DNA from: Oscillospiraceae bacterium
GTDB taxonomy: Bacteria; Bacillota; Clostridia; Oscillospirales; Ruminococcaceae
Assembly (NCBI GenBank): GCA_017828975.1
Contig: JAGAJN010000031.1
Span: 160,146 to 224,145 of the forward strand
Reading direction: 5' to 3'
DNA length: 64,000 nt
The translations under genes and the position numbers were made by a program. The notes under the pieces were generated by a model that saw only the letters and a program-made list of their open reading frames with translations, ran no database searches and was not told the DNA's origin. Below are positions 33,427 to 41,912 of the stretch, piece by piece. Within the stretch, counting starts at the first letter, position 1, and each line of letters begins with the position of its first letter.

Positions 33427-34047
33427 ATGATAAGCGGAGTTGATAATTCTCGCAGTATCGGTACTTTTTATCCGAAAATCGGAAAATCTTCAACAAAGTT
33501 TGTTATTTCTCCATCAACGGACAGAATTGAGGAGATCTCCGAAAATGGCGGCAAAACGGAGGAATATCCCGTGGCAGAGCCCAGCTACTCGCTAAATAGT
33601 GAGCAGCTCAAACAACTGTCCGAGAAATACGACCTTGAAAATATGCCTATGGGTTCGGAGCAGGAAAAAGCCTTTATGAATGAGCTTGTTTCCATGAACG
33701 TCATCAGCGAAACGGACGCAAGGCTTTTCAACTTCAACTGCGGCGGAACAGTGGATTCGGTTTCATCTGGGACATCTGTTATTGCATTTGACGAGGATAA
33801 TCCCGATGCACTTCCTATGCCTCTTTGGGAGGATAAGTGCAATAATTCGGATAATATTGTTAAGCGGCTGATGGACATAATAGCCACACAGGAAAATATC
33901 GGCGGATATTACGAGAAGCAATGTGCTGACGAGAAAAACGCCGTGTCCTCGGACTTTGCGGGACTGAATGTAAGCAAGGAATTTCTGAAAGGTAAGGAAA
34001 ATATTCTTTCGGTGCTGCTCACTCTCACAAGCTGCACCGCTGAATGA
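33427..34047 (+). CDS. Hypothetical protein, 206 aa
   Basis: No family is recognised. The protein is acidic and Ser/Asn-rich, without a signal peptide or membrane segment. It contains a helical segment (LNSEQLKQLSEKYDLENMPM, about 55-74) that recalls the helical calcium-free 'rod-like' proteins of Gram-positive bacteria, but nothing firm. The ATG at 33427 follows AAAGGGTGG; the upstream frame extension covers the terminator hairpin and is not used. It lies 13 nt before the antiporter gene. Confidence 0.7.
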   Translation: MISGVDNSRSIGTFYPKIGKSSTKFVISPSTDRIEEISENGGKTEEYPVAEPSYSLNSEQLKQLSEKYDLENMPMGSEQEKAFMNELVSMNVISETDARLFNFNCGGTVDSVSSGTSVIAFDEDNPDALPMPLWEDKCNNSDNIVKRLMDIIATQENIGGYYEKQCADEKNAVSSDFAGLNVSKEFLKGKENILSVLLTLTSCTAE

Positions 34048-34060
34048 TTTGGAGCAAAAA

Positions 34061-35023
34061 ATGATAATTATACAAATTTTACTGTTGGCTGCGGGGCTTG
34101 TCCTGCTGGTCAAAGGTGCAGATTTTTTTGTTGACGGAAGCTCGTCGATCGCCGTGAAGCTGAAGGTGCCGTCGCTGATAATCGGTCTGACCATTGTTGC
34201 GTTCGGTACAAGTGCGCCGGAAGCAGCTGTCAGCATTATTGCAGGTGTCAATGGGCAGAACGACATTGCAATGGGAAATGTCATCGGTTCAAACCTGTTC
34301 AATCTTTTGGCGGTCATCGGTATCTGCGCCGCTATTCGTCCCATAAATATCGAAAAGTCGATAATTGCCAGGGAATATCCATTCTCAATGCTGGCGGTGT
34401 TTGCGCTGATAGTGCTTTCGGGAGATCTTTATCTCGGTGAGGGCAAAGCAAATGTGCTGTCACGCTCGGATGGTATTGTCCTGCTGATGTTCTTCGGCGT
34501 GTTCCTCTATTCGGTACTGTCAACGGCGCTGGATTCCATAAAAAATTCCCCGCCCGAGGAAAATGTTCAGCCGAAATACACAATAGGCAAAGCGGTTATC
34601 TTCTCGATTCTCGGGCTTGCGGGAATAATCGGCGGCGGTCAGCTGGTGGTAAATTCCGCAACCGAGATAGCATACGCTTTCGGTATCAGCGAGGCGTTGG
34701 TTGCCCTGACGATAGTTGCGGTGGGAACGTCCCTGCCCGAACTGGTGACAAGCGTTGTTGCGGCGAAAAAGGGCGAAAGCGATATGGCTGTCGGCAACGT
34801 TGTCGGTTCCAACATCTTCAACGTGTTCTTTGTGCTGGCTTCATCGTCGGCTATCCACCCGCTTAATATCAGCATGGAAAACATCATTGACCTGATTATC
34901 CTGATTTTTGTTATGCTGTTGGTTTACATTTTCTGTATTACGCAGCGGAAGGTTTCCAGAGTTGAGGGTATCATTCTTGCGTCACTTTATGCTGCGTATA
35001 TGGTCTACATTGTTATGAGATAA
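34061..35023 (+). CDS. Calcium/sodium antiporter (CaCA family, YrbG-like)
   Basis: This 320-residue membrane protein has about ten helices in two inverted repeats, each with the alpha-repeat signature of the CaCA family (GTSAPE near 50 and GTSLPE near 224). Downstream motifs GNVIGSNLFNLL and GNVVGSNIFNVF complete the ion sites. It exchanges Ca2+ for Na+ or H+ across the membrane. ATG at 34061 follows TTTGGAGC; a TTG at 34049 is less likely. Confidence 0.92.
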   Translation: MIIIQILLLAAGLVLLVKGADFFVDGSSSIAVKLKVPSLIIGLTIVAFGTSAPEAAVSIIAGVNGQNDIAMGNVIGSNLFNLLAVIGICAAIRPINIEKSIIAREYPFSMLAVFALIVLSGDLYLGEGKANVLSRSDGIVLLMFFGVFLYSVLSTALDSIKNSPPEENVQPKYTIGKAVIFSILGLAGIIGGGQLVVNSATEIAYAFGISEALVALTIVAVGTSLPELVTSVVAAKKGESDMAVGNVVGSNIFNVFFVLASSSAIHPLNISMENIIDLIILIFVMLLVYIFCITQRKVSRVEGIILASLYAAYMVYIVMR

Positions 35024-35033
35024 ATTTGTCAAA

Positions 35034-35066
35034 AAACCGCCGACAGATCATTCATCGGCGGTTTTT
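35034..35066. terminator. Bidirectional terminator between the antiporter gene and DUF6774
   Basis: 10-bp stem AAACCGCCGA (35034-35043) and TCGGCGGTTT (35055-35064), with T tail on both strands. The stop codon of the convergent small gene lies in it. Confidence 0.88.
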
Positions 35067-35230
35067 GCGCATTGCTCCTGTTTTGCCCGAAAAACGGAAA
35101 TTGATTCAAGCGTGTCGCCCAGCTGCGTGAAAAGTACTCCTAGGACACCTATTTCCTCGGCGGAACGATTTTGGGCAATGGCGGCGGCAAGGGCGGTTAT
35201 CCCCGCAGCGACGGATTCTCCGCATATCAT
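35048..35230 (-). CDS. DUF6774-like small protein, 60 aa
   Basis: This short helical protein resembles the DUF6774 family of Clostridia: an N-terminal hydrophobic helix (AAGITALAAAIAQ) then EEIGVLGVLFTQLGDTLESI, with Cys residues near both ends. Function is unknown. A good site GAGGTGA lies 7 nt before the ATG. Confidence 0.7.
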   Translation of the reverse strand: MICGESVAAGITALAAAIAQNRSAEEIGVLGVLFTQLGDTLESISVFRAKQEQCAKTADE

Positions 35231-35328
35231 AGTCGGTCACCTCATTACATTTTATGCAGCTTGACAGGATTTGACAGAGAGCGATTTAACGATTTTATGT
35301 ACAAAGGATTAATATCTTCAAATAGTAC

Positions 35329-35357
35329 TTGACAGCAGGAAAATTTGGGTTTATAAT
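35329..35357 (+). promoter_or_regulatory. Consensus promoter of the aro leader and operon
   Basis: Perfect TTGACA (35329-35334) and TATAAT (35352-35357) with a 17-nt spacer. Transcription should start near 35364, giving a leader of about 223 nt before aroF that contains the Phe-rich leader ORF. Confidence 0.85.
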
Positions 35358-35389
35358 GTAAAAGTAAAAATTATTGGGAGAAATTCGCT

Positions 35390-35497
35390 ATGATGAACCT
35401 TTTTGCTGCGGCTAATTTTATATTTTTTGCCGGTCTGGGCTTTTATAGCTTCGGACGATTTTCTCATGCAAAAAATAAGAATTGCTGCAACAGGTAG
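35390..35497 (+). CDS. Phe-rich leader peptide of the aro operon, 35 aa (putative)
   Basis: A short ORF with its own ribosome site (GGGAG, 9 nt before ATG) and a perfect promoter 33 nt upstream. It encodes 35 residues, of which seven are Phe (positions 5, 10, 12, 13, 18, 21, 24) and one Tyr (19). It ends 38 nt before a terminator hairpin and 90 nt before aroF. Its last three codons before the final Arg (TGC TGC AAC) form one arm of an antiterminator. The composition and position fit a ribosome-stalling leader peptide that senses charged tRNA-Phe. A small membrane peptide is the alternative reading, since residues 4-22 are hydrophobic. Confidence 0.65.
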   Translation: MMNLFAAANFIFFAGLGFYSFGRFSHAKNKNCCNR

Positions 35498-35570
35498 TAT
35501 TTTAGGCGTATGCCCGATAAATATTGTATCTTAACTGCGGCTATTTGTGTAGTTCGCAGCTTTTTTATTT
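35433..35570 (+). promoter_or_regulatory. Attenuator of the aro operon: pause hairpin, antiterminator, terminator
   Basis: Three pairings are visible. A pause-type hairpin at 35433-35456 (GTCTGGGCT with AGCTTCGGAC) covers the Phe/Tyr codons. An antiterminator pairs GCTGCAAC (35484-35491) with GTTcGCAGC (35552-35560). A terminator CTGCG (35535-35539)/CGCAG (35555-35559) is followed by TTTTTTATTTT. The antiterminator and terminator share 35555-35559 and exclude each other. A ribosome reaching the leader stop would cover the 5' antiterminator arm; one stalled at Phe24 would not. Confidence 0.6.
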
Positions 35571-35586
35571 TAGGAGGAATTTTCAG

Positions 35587-36600
35587 ATGATCATTATTTT
35601 AAAGCAGAATGCTGCACAGGAAAGCATTGACAGACTTCGCTCTGTCCTCGATAAGCATGACGTCAAGATCAACGAGATCACAGGTGCCCACAAGAACATT
35701 ATGGGTCTGGTCGGCGACACATCTCACATCGACATTGAGTCCCTCATGGCTCAGGACTGCGTTGAAAATGTTCAGCGTGTACAGGAGCCTTACAAGAACG
35801 CCAACAGAAAGTTCCACCCCGAGGACACCGTTATCGACTGCGGAAACGTGAAGATCGGAAATGGTTCGCTCCAGATAATTGCGGGCCCCTGTTCTGTTGA
35901 GTCCGAGGAGCAGATAATCACCACTGCCGTTGCCGTTAAGGAGGCAGGTGCAACTATGCTCAGAGGCGGCGCATTCAAGCCCAGAACATCTCCCTACTCC
36001 TTCCAGGGACTCCGTGAAAAGGGCATTGAGCTGCTTATTAAGGCAAGAAGCATCACGGGTCTGCCCATCGTTACCGAGATAATGAGTGCTGCGGACATCG
36101 ACCTTTTCGCCGATATTGATGTTATCCAGGTAGGCGCAAGAAATATGCAGAATTTTGAGCTTCTGAAGGCTCTCGGACGTGTGAACAAGCCTGTTCTTCT
36201 GAAGAGAGGTCTTGCAAACACCATTGAGGAGCTGCTTATGTCCGCCGAGTACATAATGTCCGAGGGAAATCAGCAGGTCATTCTTTGCGAAAGAGGTATC
36301 AGGACCTTTGAAACAATGACAAGAAATACCTTCGATGTTTCCGCTATCCCCCTTATTAAGCAGAAATCCCATCTGCCCGTATGCGCAGACCCCTCTCACG
36401 CAGGCGGTCTGACATCTCTTATCGAACCCCTTTCTCTGGCAGCTATCGTTGCGGGCGCAGATGCTCTTGAGATCGAAGTTCACAACGACCCCAGAAGCGC
36501 ACTGTCCGACGGCGGTCAGCAGCTGACTCCCGCACGCTTTGCGGAGGTTATGGAGAAGATCAAGGCTGCCGCAGGTTTTATGGGACGTTCCATTGTCTGA
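35587..36600 (+). CDS. aroF: 3-deoxy-7-phosphoheptulonate synthase (DAHP synthase)
   Basis: DAHP synthase joins phosphoenolpyruvate and erythrose 4-phosphate, the first step of the shikimate pathway. The 337-residue protein is the type I-beta form with a ferredoxin-like N-terminal regulatory domain (about 1-70), which in Thermotoga DAHP synthase mediates Tyr/Phe feedback. The catalytic barrel has IIAGPCSVES (about 97-106), GGAFKPRTSPYSFQG (about 125-139) and DPSHAGG near 274. The ATG at 35587 has AGGAGG 9 nt upstream. It is first in the aroF-B-A-C operon. Confidence 0.95.
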   Translation: MIIILKQNAAQESIDRLRSVLDKHDVKINEITGAHKNIMGLVGDTSHIDIESLMAQDCVENVQRVQEPYKNANRKFHPEDTVIDCGNVKIGNGSLQIIAGPCSVESEEQIITTAVAVKEAGATMLRGGAFKPRTSPYSFQGLREKGIELLIKARSITGLPIVTEIMSAADIDLFADIDVIQVGARNMQNFELLKALGRVNKPVLLKRGLANTIEELLMSAEYIMSEGNQQVILCERGIRTFETMTRNTFDVSAIPLIKQKSHLPVCADPSHAGGLTSLIEPLSLAAIVAGADALEIEVHNDPRSALSDGGQQLTPARFAEVMEKIKAAAGFMGRSIV

Positions 36601-36620
36601 TTTGAATAGGAGATAAGATC

Positions 36621-37679
36621 ATGCAGACTATCAGAGTGAATGCTTCTCAGAGCTATGATGTTGTTATCGGACATAATCTGCTGGACAGCTGCGGCGAGAG
36701 GATAACGCAGGTCAGCAAGGCTGCAAAGGCGGCGATAGTTTCCGATGACACGGTTTACGGCTTATACGGCGAGCGGGTTGAAAAGTCCCTGAAAGCTGCG
36801 GGATTTGAGGTCGTAAGCTTCACATTCCCTCACGGCGAGGCTTCAAAGAGCATTGCTGTTCTTTCGGAAATTTTCGATTTTCTTGCGGAAAATCATATTA
36901 CCCGTTCGGACGTGATAGTTGCCCTGGGCGGCGGCGTTACGGGAGATATGGCGGGATTTGCGTCTGCATCATATCTCCGGGGAATAGATTTTGTTCAGAT
37001 ACCCACAACTCTGCTGGCACAGGTGGATTCCTCGGTCGGCGGAAAAACTGCTGTTGACATCAAGGCAGGGAAAAATCTCGTCGGCGCATTCAAGCAGCCT
37101 AAGCTTGTTATCTGCGATATTGACGCTCTTTCCACACTTCCCGAGGAATTTTTCATTGACGGAATGGGCGAGGTAGTCAAGTACGGAATGATCAAATCCG
37201 CAGGACTTTTTGACAAGCTGTCCCGTCACAATTTGGGAAATATCGGTGAGATACTTGAAGATGTCATTGCCGAATGTGTTTCCATTAAGCGTGACGTGGT
37301 GGAGAACGACGAGTTCGACACGGGGGAGAGAATGCTTCTCAACTTCGGTCACACGCTGGCACATTCCATTGAGCAGTATTACAATTACACGGGAATTTCC
37401 CACGGCAAGGCGGTTTCTGTGGGAATGATGATGATGACTCGTCTTGCGGAGGATAACGGACTTTGCCGCAAAGGTCTTACGGACGAGCTGACAGCCTGTC
37501 TTGACCGATACAAGCTGAATATTTCCGTTGAACCAAAGCCCTATGAGCTGGGCGAAGCCGCACTCAACGACAAGAAGAGAATGGGCGGCTCCATAAACAT
37601 AATTATCTGCGAGGACGCGGGAAAGTCGTTTATCAAGAAAATGCCCGTTCCCGAGTTTTTAGAGATGCTGAAAGGATGA
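36621..37679 (+). CDS. aroB: 3-dehydroquinate synthase
   Basis: AroB cyclises DAHP to 3-dehydroquinate with NAD+ and a divalent metal. The 352-residue sequence has the dinucleotide and carbaphosphonate region GGGVTGDMAGFAS (about 97-109), the PTTLLAQVDSSVGGKT motif (about 130-145), and metal ligands Glu and His in GEVVKYGMI and NFGHTLAHSIE. AATAGGAGATAAG precedes the start. It is the second gene of the aro operon. Confidence 0.96.
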   Translation: MQTIRVNASQSYDVVIGHNLLDSCGERITQVSKAAKAAIVSDDTVYGLYGERVEKSLKAAGFEVVSFTFPHGEASKSIAVLSEIFDFLAENHITRSDVIVALGGGVTGDMAGFASASYLRGIDFVQIPTTLLAQVDSSVGGKTAVDIKAGKNLVGAFKQPKLVICDIDALSTLPEEFFIDGMGEVVKYGMIKSAGLFDKLSRHNLGNIGEILEDVIAECVSIKRDVVENDEFDTGERMLLNFGHTLAHSIEQYYNYTGISHGKAVSVGMMMMTRLAEDNGLCRKGLTDELTACLDRYKLNISVEPKPYELGEAALNDKKRMGGSINIIICEDAGKSFIKKMPVPEFLEMLKG

Positions 37680-37683
37680 TGAT

Positions 37684-38928
37684 ATGAACGTTACCGTTTA
37701 TCCCGGCAAGCTTTCGGGAAGCGTGGATATCCCGTCCTCGAAAAGCTTCTCTCACCGCTGTTTGATAGCTGCCGCACTTTCCGACGGAGTGTCGGTTGTG
37801 TCCAATGTTACAAATTCCGTGGACATTGCGGCGACTGTTTCCGCTATGACGGCAATGGGCGCTGAAATTTCCGTAAACGGCAGCGAGTACACGGTCAAGG
37901 GGATAGCGTCCCCGAAAGAGTCCGCTGTAATTGACTGCTGCGAAAGCGGTTCGACACTGCGTTTTCTTATTCCCGTAGCGTCTGCTTTGGGAATTTCCGC
38001 TGAATTTCGGGGAAGGGGAAAGCTGCCCGAAAGACCTATCACCCCATATATCAGGGAAATGAGCAAAAAGGGCGTTGCTTTTGATTATGAGAACACTATG
38101 CCCTTTTCCGTCAGCGGAAAGCTGTGCCCCGGTGAATATCTCCTTGAGGGGGACATTTCTTCCCAGTTTATTACGGGACTGCTGTTTGCGCTGCCACTTT
38201 GTGCGGGAGATTCCGTCATAAAGCTGACCTCCCGTCTGGAATCAAAGCCTTATGCGGATATGACGGTTTCCGTTCTTAGGGATTTCGGAATTTCCGTGAG
38301 AGAAGCAAATATTGACGGACAGCTTTGCTATCTTATAAGAGGAAATCAGCGTTATAAGGCGAAAAACTGCGCCGTTGAGGGAGATTTTTCGCAGGCGGCA
38401 TTCTTTTTTACTGCAAATGCGCTGGGTTCATCGGTCGATGTAAAAAATCTTAATAAAAATTCTGTACAGGGTGACAAGAAAATCCTTGAAATTTTAGATG
38501 AAATAGGTTATAATAAGAATAGCGGCGTTCTGGGCAGTTTTACTGCGGACGCCACAGATATTCCCGACTTGGTGCCGATACTTACGGTGCTTGCTTCTTT
38601 TACGTCTGAAAAGTCGGAAATTGTCGGCGCAAAGCGGCTTAAAATCAAGGAAAGTGACCGTCTGACGGCTATTGCAAATGCGCTGAATGCTATCGGCGGC
38701 AATGTCAGAGCTTTTGAGGACAGGTTGGAGATAATTCCCGTTAAAGGCTTCAAGGGCGGTACTGTTGACGGCTGCAACGATCACAGAATAGTAATGTCCG
38801 CAGCAATTGCGGCTCTCAGGGCTGATGCTCCCGTTACAATTCTGGGCGCAGAGGCGGTGAACAAATCCTACCCCACCTTCTTTGATGATTTTGCACGTCT
38901 TGGCGGAAAAATTGAAATCACAGGATAA
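37684..38928 (+). CDS. aroA: 3-phosphoshikimate 1-carboxyvinyltransferase (EPSP synthase)
   Basis: AroA transfers enolpyruvyl from PEP to shikimate 3-phosphate. The 414-residue protein has the two inverse domains of the family. Key motifs are PSSKSFSHRCLIAAAL (about 18-33, PEP/S3P binding), CCESGSTLRFLIP (about 85-97, the usual GNSGT replaced by ESGST) and LKIKESDRL near 320. The start has AAAGGATG 6 nt upstream and is 4 nt after the aroB stop. Confidence 0.95.
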   Translation: MNVTVYPGKLSGSVDIPSSKSFSHRCLIAAALSDGVSVVSNVTNSVDIAATVSAMTAMGAEISVNGSEYTVKGIASPKESAVIDCCESGSTLRFLIPVASALGISAEFRGRGKLPERPITPYIREMSKKGVAFDYENTMPFSVSGKLCPGEYLLEGDISSQFITGLLFALPLCAGDSVIKLTSRLESKPYADMTVSVLRDFGISVREANIDGQLCYLIRGNQRYKAKNCAVEGDFSQAAFFFTANALGSSVDVKNLNKNSVQGDKKILEILDEIGYNKNSGVLGSFTADATDIPDLVPILTVLASFTSEKSEIVGAKRLKIKESDRLTAIANALNAIGGNVRAFEDRLEIIPVKGFKGGTVDGCNDHRIVMSAAIAALRADAPVTILGAEAVNKSYPTFFDDFARLGGKIEITG

Positions 38929-38951
38929 TTATTAGAAAGGGCTGAAGCTTC

Positions 38952-40043
38952 TTGTCATCTTTCTGGAACCACAACATTACAATATCTATATTCGGAGAAT
39001 CACACGGGCCTGCCATTGGTGCAGTTATCGACAATCTTCCTCCCGGGGAAGCCATTGATATGGAGGAGCTTCTTTCATTCATGGAAAGAAGAGCGCCCAA
39101 AAAGGACAAAACCTCCACACAGCGCAGAGAAAGCGATATGCCGAACATTATGTCGGGCGTTTACAACGGCAGGACCACAGGCACTCCGCTTGCTGTTTTC
39201 ATCAACAACACAGACCAGCATTCTCAGGACTACGGAAACGTGGCAAAGCTTGCCCGTCCCGGTCACGCAGACTACACAGGTGCGCTTCGTTACAAGGGCT
39301 TCAATGACGTAAGAGGCGGCGGACATTTCTCCGGACGTCTGACTGCTCCGCTGGTTTTTGCGGGTGCTATCTGCGGTCAGATACTTGAAAGACGGGGCAT
39401 TTACACCGCAACTCATATCAAGCAGATTCACAAGATAAAGGACGCTTCCTTTGACCCCACAAATATCACCAGAGAACAGGCTATCGCTCTCAGGCACAAG
39501 AAATTCCCCGTTATCAACGATAAAAAGGGTGAGGCGATGGTTGCCGACATTGAAGCGGCAAGAACCTCGCTGGACAGTCTGGGCGGTATTATCGAATGTG
39601 CTGTTATCAACGTTCCCGCAGGCGTCGGCTCGCCTATGTTCGAGGGCCTGGAAAACAGCATTTCACGGCTTGTTTTCGGAATTCCCGCTGTTAAGGGAAT
39701 CGAGTTCGGTGCGGGCTTCAATGTGGTAAATCTCACGGGAAGTCAGAATAATGACGAGTTCTATGTGAACGAGCAGGGACATGTTCTCACGAAAACAAAC
39801 AATCACGGCGGCATTCTGGGCGGTATTTCCTCGGGAATGCCTATCGTGTTCCGCACAGCCTTCAAGCCCACTCCGTCAATTGCCAGGGAGCAGAACACTA
39901 TTGACTACTCTACCATGACAAACGACGTTATCACCGTCAAGGGCAGACACGACCCCTGCGTTGTGCCCAGAGCAGTTCCCTGCGTTGAGGCGGCTGCGAA
40001 CATTGCAATTCTTTCCCATATGCTGGATTATCCTAATTTCTGA
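38952..40043 (+). CDS. aroC: Chorismate synthase
   Basis: AroC makes chorismate from EPSP using reduced FMN. The 363-residue protein begins with the family signature (GESHGPAIGAVIDNLPPG, about 15-32). It also has RRESDMPNIMSGVYNGRTTG and the RGGGHFSGRLTA motif (about 121-132). A C-terminal GGISSGMPIVFRTAFKPTPS segment is present. The start appears to be TTG at 38952 with AAAGGG about 10 nt upstream; no ATG is available in frame before the first signature. Confidence 0.95.
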   Translation: MSSFWNHNITISIFGESHGPAIGAVIDNLPPGEAIDMEELLSFMERRAPKKDKTSTQRRESDMPNIMSGVYNGRTTGTPLAVFINNTDQHSQDYGNVAKLARPGHADYTGALRYKGFNDVRGGGHFSGRLTAPLVFAGAICGQILERRGIYTATHIKQIHKIKDASFDPTNITREQAIALRHKKFPVINDKKGEAMVADIEAARTSLDSLGGIIECAVINVPAGVGSPMFEGLENSISRLVFGIPAVKGIEFGAGFNVVNLTGSQNNDEFYVNEQGHVLTKTNNHGGILGGISSGMPIVFRTAFKPTPSIAREQNTIDYSTMTNDVITVKGRHDPCVVPRAVPCVEAAANIAILSHMLDYPNF

Positions 40044-40072
40044 TAGAGTTTACAACGGTCCGGGAGGGTAAA

Positions 40073-40627
40073 ATGGACGGAGATATTTCACATATTGAAG
40101 TGAATTCGCTTCATTCGGTCAAGGTCTTGCTTTGCTATCTGCTAAACAAGCTCAATGTCCCCATAACACATGACGAGCTTGTGGAGATCATTATGGAAAG
40201 CGAGATCATCAACTATTTCTATTTTTCCGACGCTATTGCCGTCCTTGAAGAAACAGGTGCGGTCATTGTCAGCGAAAAGGACGGTAAGCAGGTCTATACC
40301 CTCGGTGAAAAGGGCAAAATGAGTGCCGAGTTTTTCTCCGATAATGTCCCGGGGATATTCAGAAAGCGTCTTATGACGGCTGCGCTGCGGCATATGTCAT
40401 TGAAGCGCAGGAATGCCATCGTTGACAACACTATCACCGACGCTCCCAACGGCTGCTATCTCAACACCGTCATAAAGGACAGCGGTTTTGATCTGCTGAA
40501 AATGAGCATATACGCTCCCGACCGTGAGCAGGCGGAGTTTATGAAGGACAAGATCTTTGCCGACCCTGTTGAATTCTATCGCAGGGTAATAGATTTTGTC
40601 CTAGACAATAAGGAAGAAGAACCGTAA
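40073..40627 (+). CDS. DUF4364 family protein
   Basis: This 184-residue protein matches DUF4364, a Clostridia family with a winged-helix-like N-terminal half (LLCYLLNKLNVPITHDELVEII near residues 22-43) and a C-terminal alpha/beta half. The family may be DNA-binding, but no role is established. It lies 29 nt after aroC with a GGGAGGG site and before the operon terminator, so it is the last gene of the aro transcript. Confidence 0.82.
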   Translation: MDGDISHIEVNSLHSVKVLLCYLLNKLNVPITHDELVEIIMESEIINYFYFSDAIAVLEETGAVIVSEKDGKQVYTLGEKGKMSAEFFSDNVPGIFRKRLMTAALRHMSLKRRNAIVDNTITDAPNGCYLNTVIKDSGFDLLKMSIYAPDREQAEFMKDKIFADPVEFYRRVIDFVLDNKEEEP

Positions 40628-40632
40628 AAATA

Positions 40633-40670
40633 ACCGCCGTTTCCGAATTTTTCTCGGAAACGGCGGTTTT
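40633..40670. terminator. Bidirectional terminator of the aro operon and the EAL operon
   Basis: Perfect 14-bp stem ACCGCCGTTTCCGA (40633-40646) with its complement (40654-40667), 7-nt loop, T-rich tails on both strands. It separates DUF4364 from the convergent EAL gene. Confidence 0.92.
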
Positions 40671-40689
40671 GCATTGTCGAAAAAGCCGG

Positions 40690-41895
40690 TCAGCATTTCT
40701 TTAAGTCAACACAGGCAACGATTATTTCGCCTGTTTTACTATAAAATTTCGATGAAATGGTCTTGCAGGACATACCCGTTGCAGCAGAAATGTACCAACC
40801 GGAAATGAACGGGTCCTCTATCTGCTCGCTGACGGCATAGAAGTAATTCTTTATGTCGTGATTATCTCCGGGGACGGCGGGGGAGAAGCCGCTCATTATC
40901 TCCTGGTCGGGGTGCATAACTGTCTGCGTTATCTGGACGCCGTTTTTGTCAATAAGGAAGGCAGCCTCCAGCTCGTCATGCTCAGCCATATACTCCTCCA
41001 GCTCATGGTCATAGTTGGTGCCGTCGGAGCAGCTAAGGCGGTTTACCAGATCGTAGATGATACGCTTATAGGTTTCCACCTGCATTGTGACAACGGTGGG
41101 GTTCTTTTTTATGCTGATGTTGAGCTTCTGTGCCGCCGCTTCAAGGCGAATTCTTGTGTCGTTGGAGAAAAGTGTGTTGAACTTGTCGGGGCGGGAGAAG
41201 TAGAAGCCCTGGAAATAGTCAACTCCCATAAGCATACAGGTGATCACTTCGTCCACCGTTTCAACGCCCTCGGCAACGGTCATTGCGCCGCACTGTCTTG
41301 CGGTGTTGATTATAGACTTGAAAACCTCCTGATTATAATTGTTGGCTTCTATGCCCGTGACGATCATTTTGTCTATCTTGATAATATCGGGGTTTACCAG
41401 GCGGATACGGTTTAAGGTGTCAAAGCCCGTACCTACGTTATCAAGGGCTATCAGAAAGCCTCGGCTGCGGTAAAAATCCACAAATTTCATCAGATTGAAA
41501 TTGTCCTTTACCAAGGATTCGTTCAGCTCGATAACGATATTTCGGCTGGAAAGCCTGTTTTCCTCGGCGGTGCGCAGTATCTCGCCCGTGCCCGAAATTA
41601 CTTCGTTCAGGACTGAGGTCTCAAAGTTTATGAAAAGCATCGCCTCGCTGCTCTGGCTGCTGAAGGCTTTCATTGCTTTTTCACGGCAGAGTCTGTCAAG
41701 CTTGAGGACTGCACCGTTTTCTCTGGCGTATGTAAACATAAAGTAGGGGGACACTATCTCGCCGTCGTAGACACCTCGGCTGAGAGCCTCCATTCCTATG
41801 ACTTTTTTTGTGTTAAGGCTGAATATGGGCTGGAAGTCAACGTAGATGTCACCGTTTTCGATCACCGAAGCGACCATATCATTTGTAATATTCAT
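40690..41895 (-). CDS. EAL-domain protein with YkuI-type C-terminal domain
   Basis: The 401-residue protein has an EAL domain (about 12-245) and a PAS-like YkuI_C domain (about 250-401), as in Bacillus YkuI. EAL domains hydrolyse or bind cyclic di-GMP. Most active-site residues are present: E36 in MEALSR, N90, E123, K173 in KIDK and E209 in AEGVET. The conserved Asp pair is D152-N153 (LDNVGTG instead of LDDFGTG), so one metal ligand is altered and the protein may bind rather than cleave c-di-GMP. No signal or membrane segment is seen. It is the third gene of a minus-strand unit with the membrane protein and kinase-like genes. Confidence 0.9.
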   Translation of the reverse strand: MNITNDMVASVIENGDIYVDFQPIFSLNTKKVIGMEALSRGVYDGEIVSPYFMFTYARENGAVLKLDRLCREKAMKAFSSQSSEAMLFINFETSVLNEVISGTGEILRTAEENRLSSRNIVIELNESLVKDNFNLMKFVDFYRSRGFLIALDNVGTGFDTLNRIRLVNPDIIKIDKMIVTGIEANNYNQEVFKSIINTARQCGAMTVAEGVETVDEVITCMLMGVDYFQGFYFSRPDKFNTLFSNDTRIRLEAAAQKLNISIKKNPTVVTMQVETYKRIIYDLVNRLSCSDGTNYDHELEEYMAEHDELEAAFLIDKNGVQITQTVMHPDQEIMSGFSPAVPGDNHDIKNYFYAVSEQIEDPFISGWYISAATGMSCKTISSKFYSKTGEIIVACVDLKKC

Positions 41896-41912
41896 AGGGG
41901 CAAAACTCCTAG

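Noticed and set aside
35390-35497. The 35-codon ORF as a stand-alone membrane peptide
   Set aside because: Its Phe richness, the overlap of its last codons with the antiterminator arm and its position before aroF fit a leader peptide better, though the alternative is not excluded.
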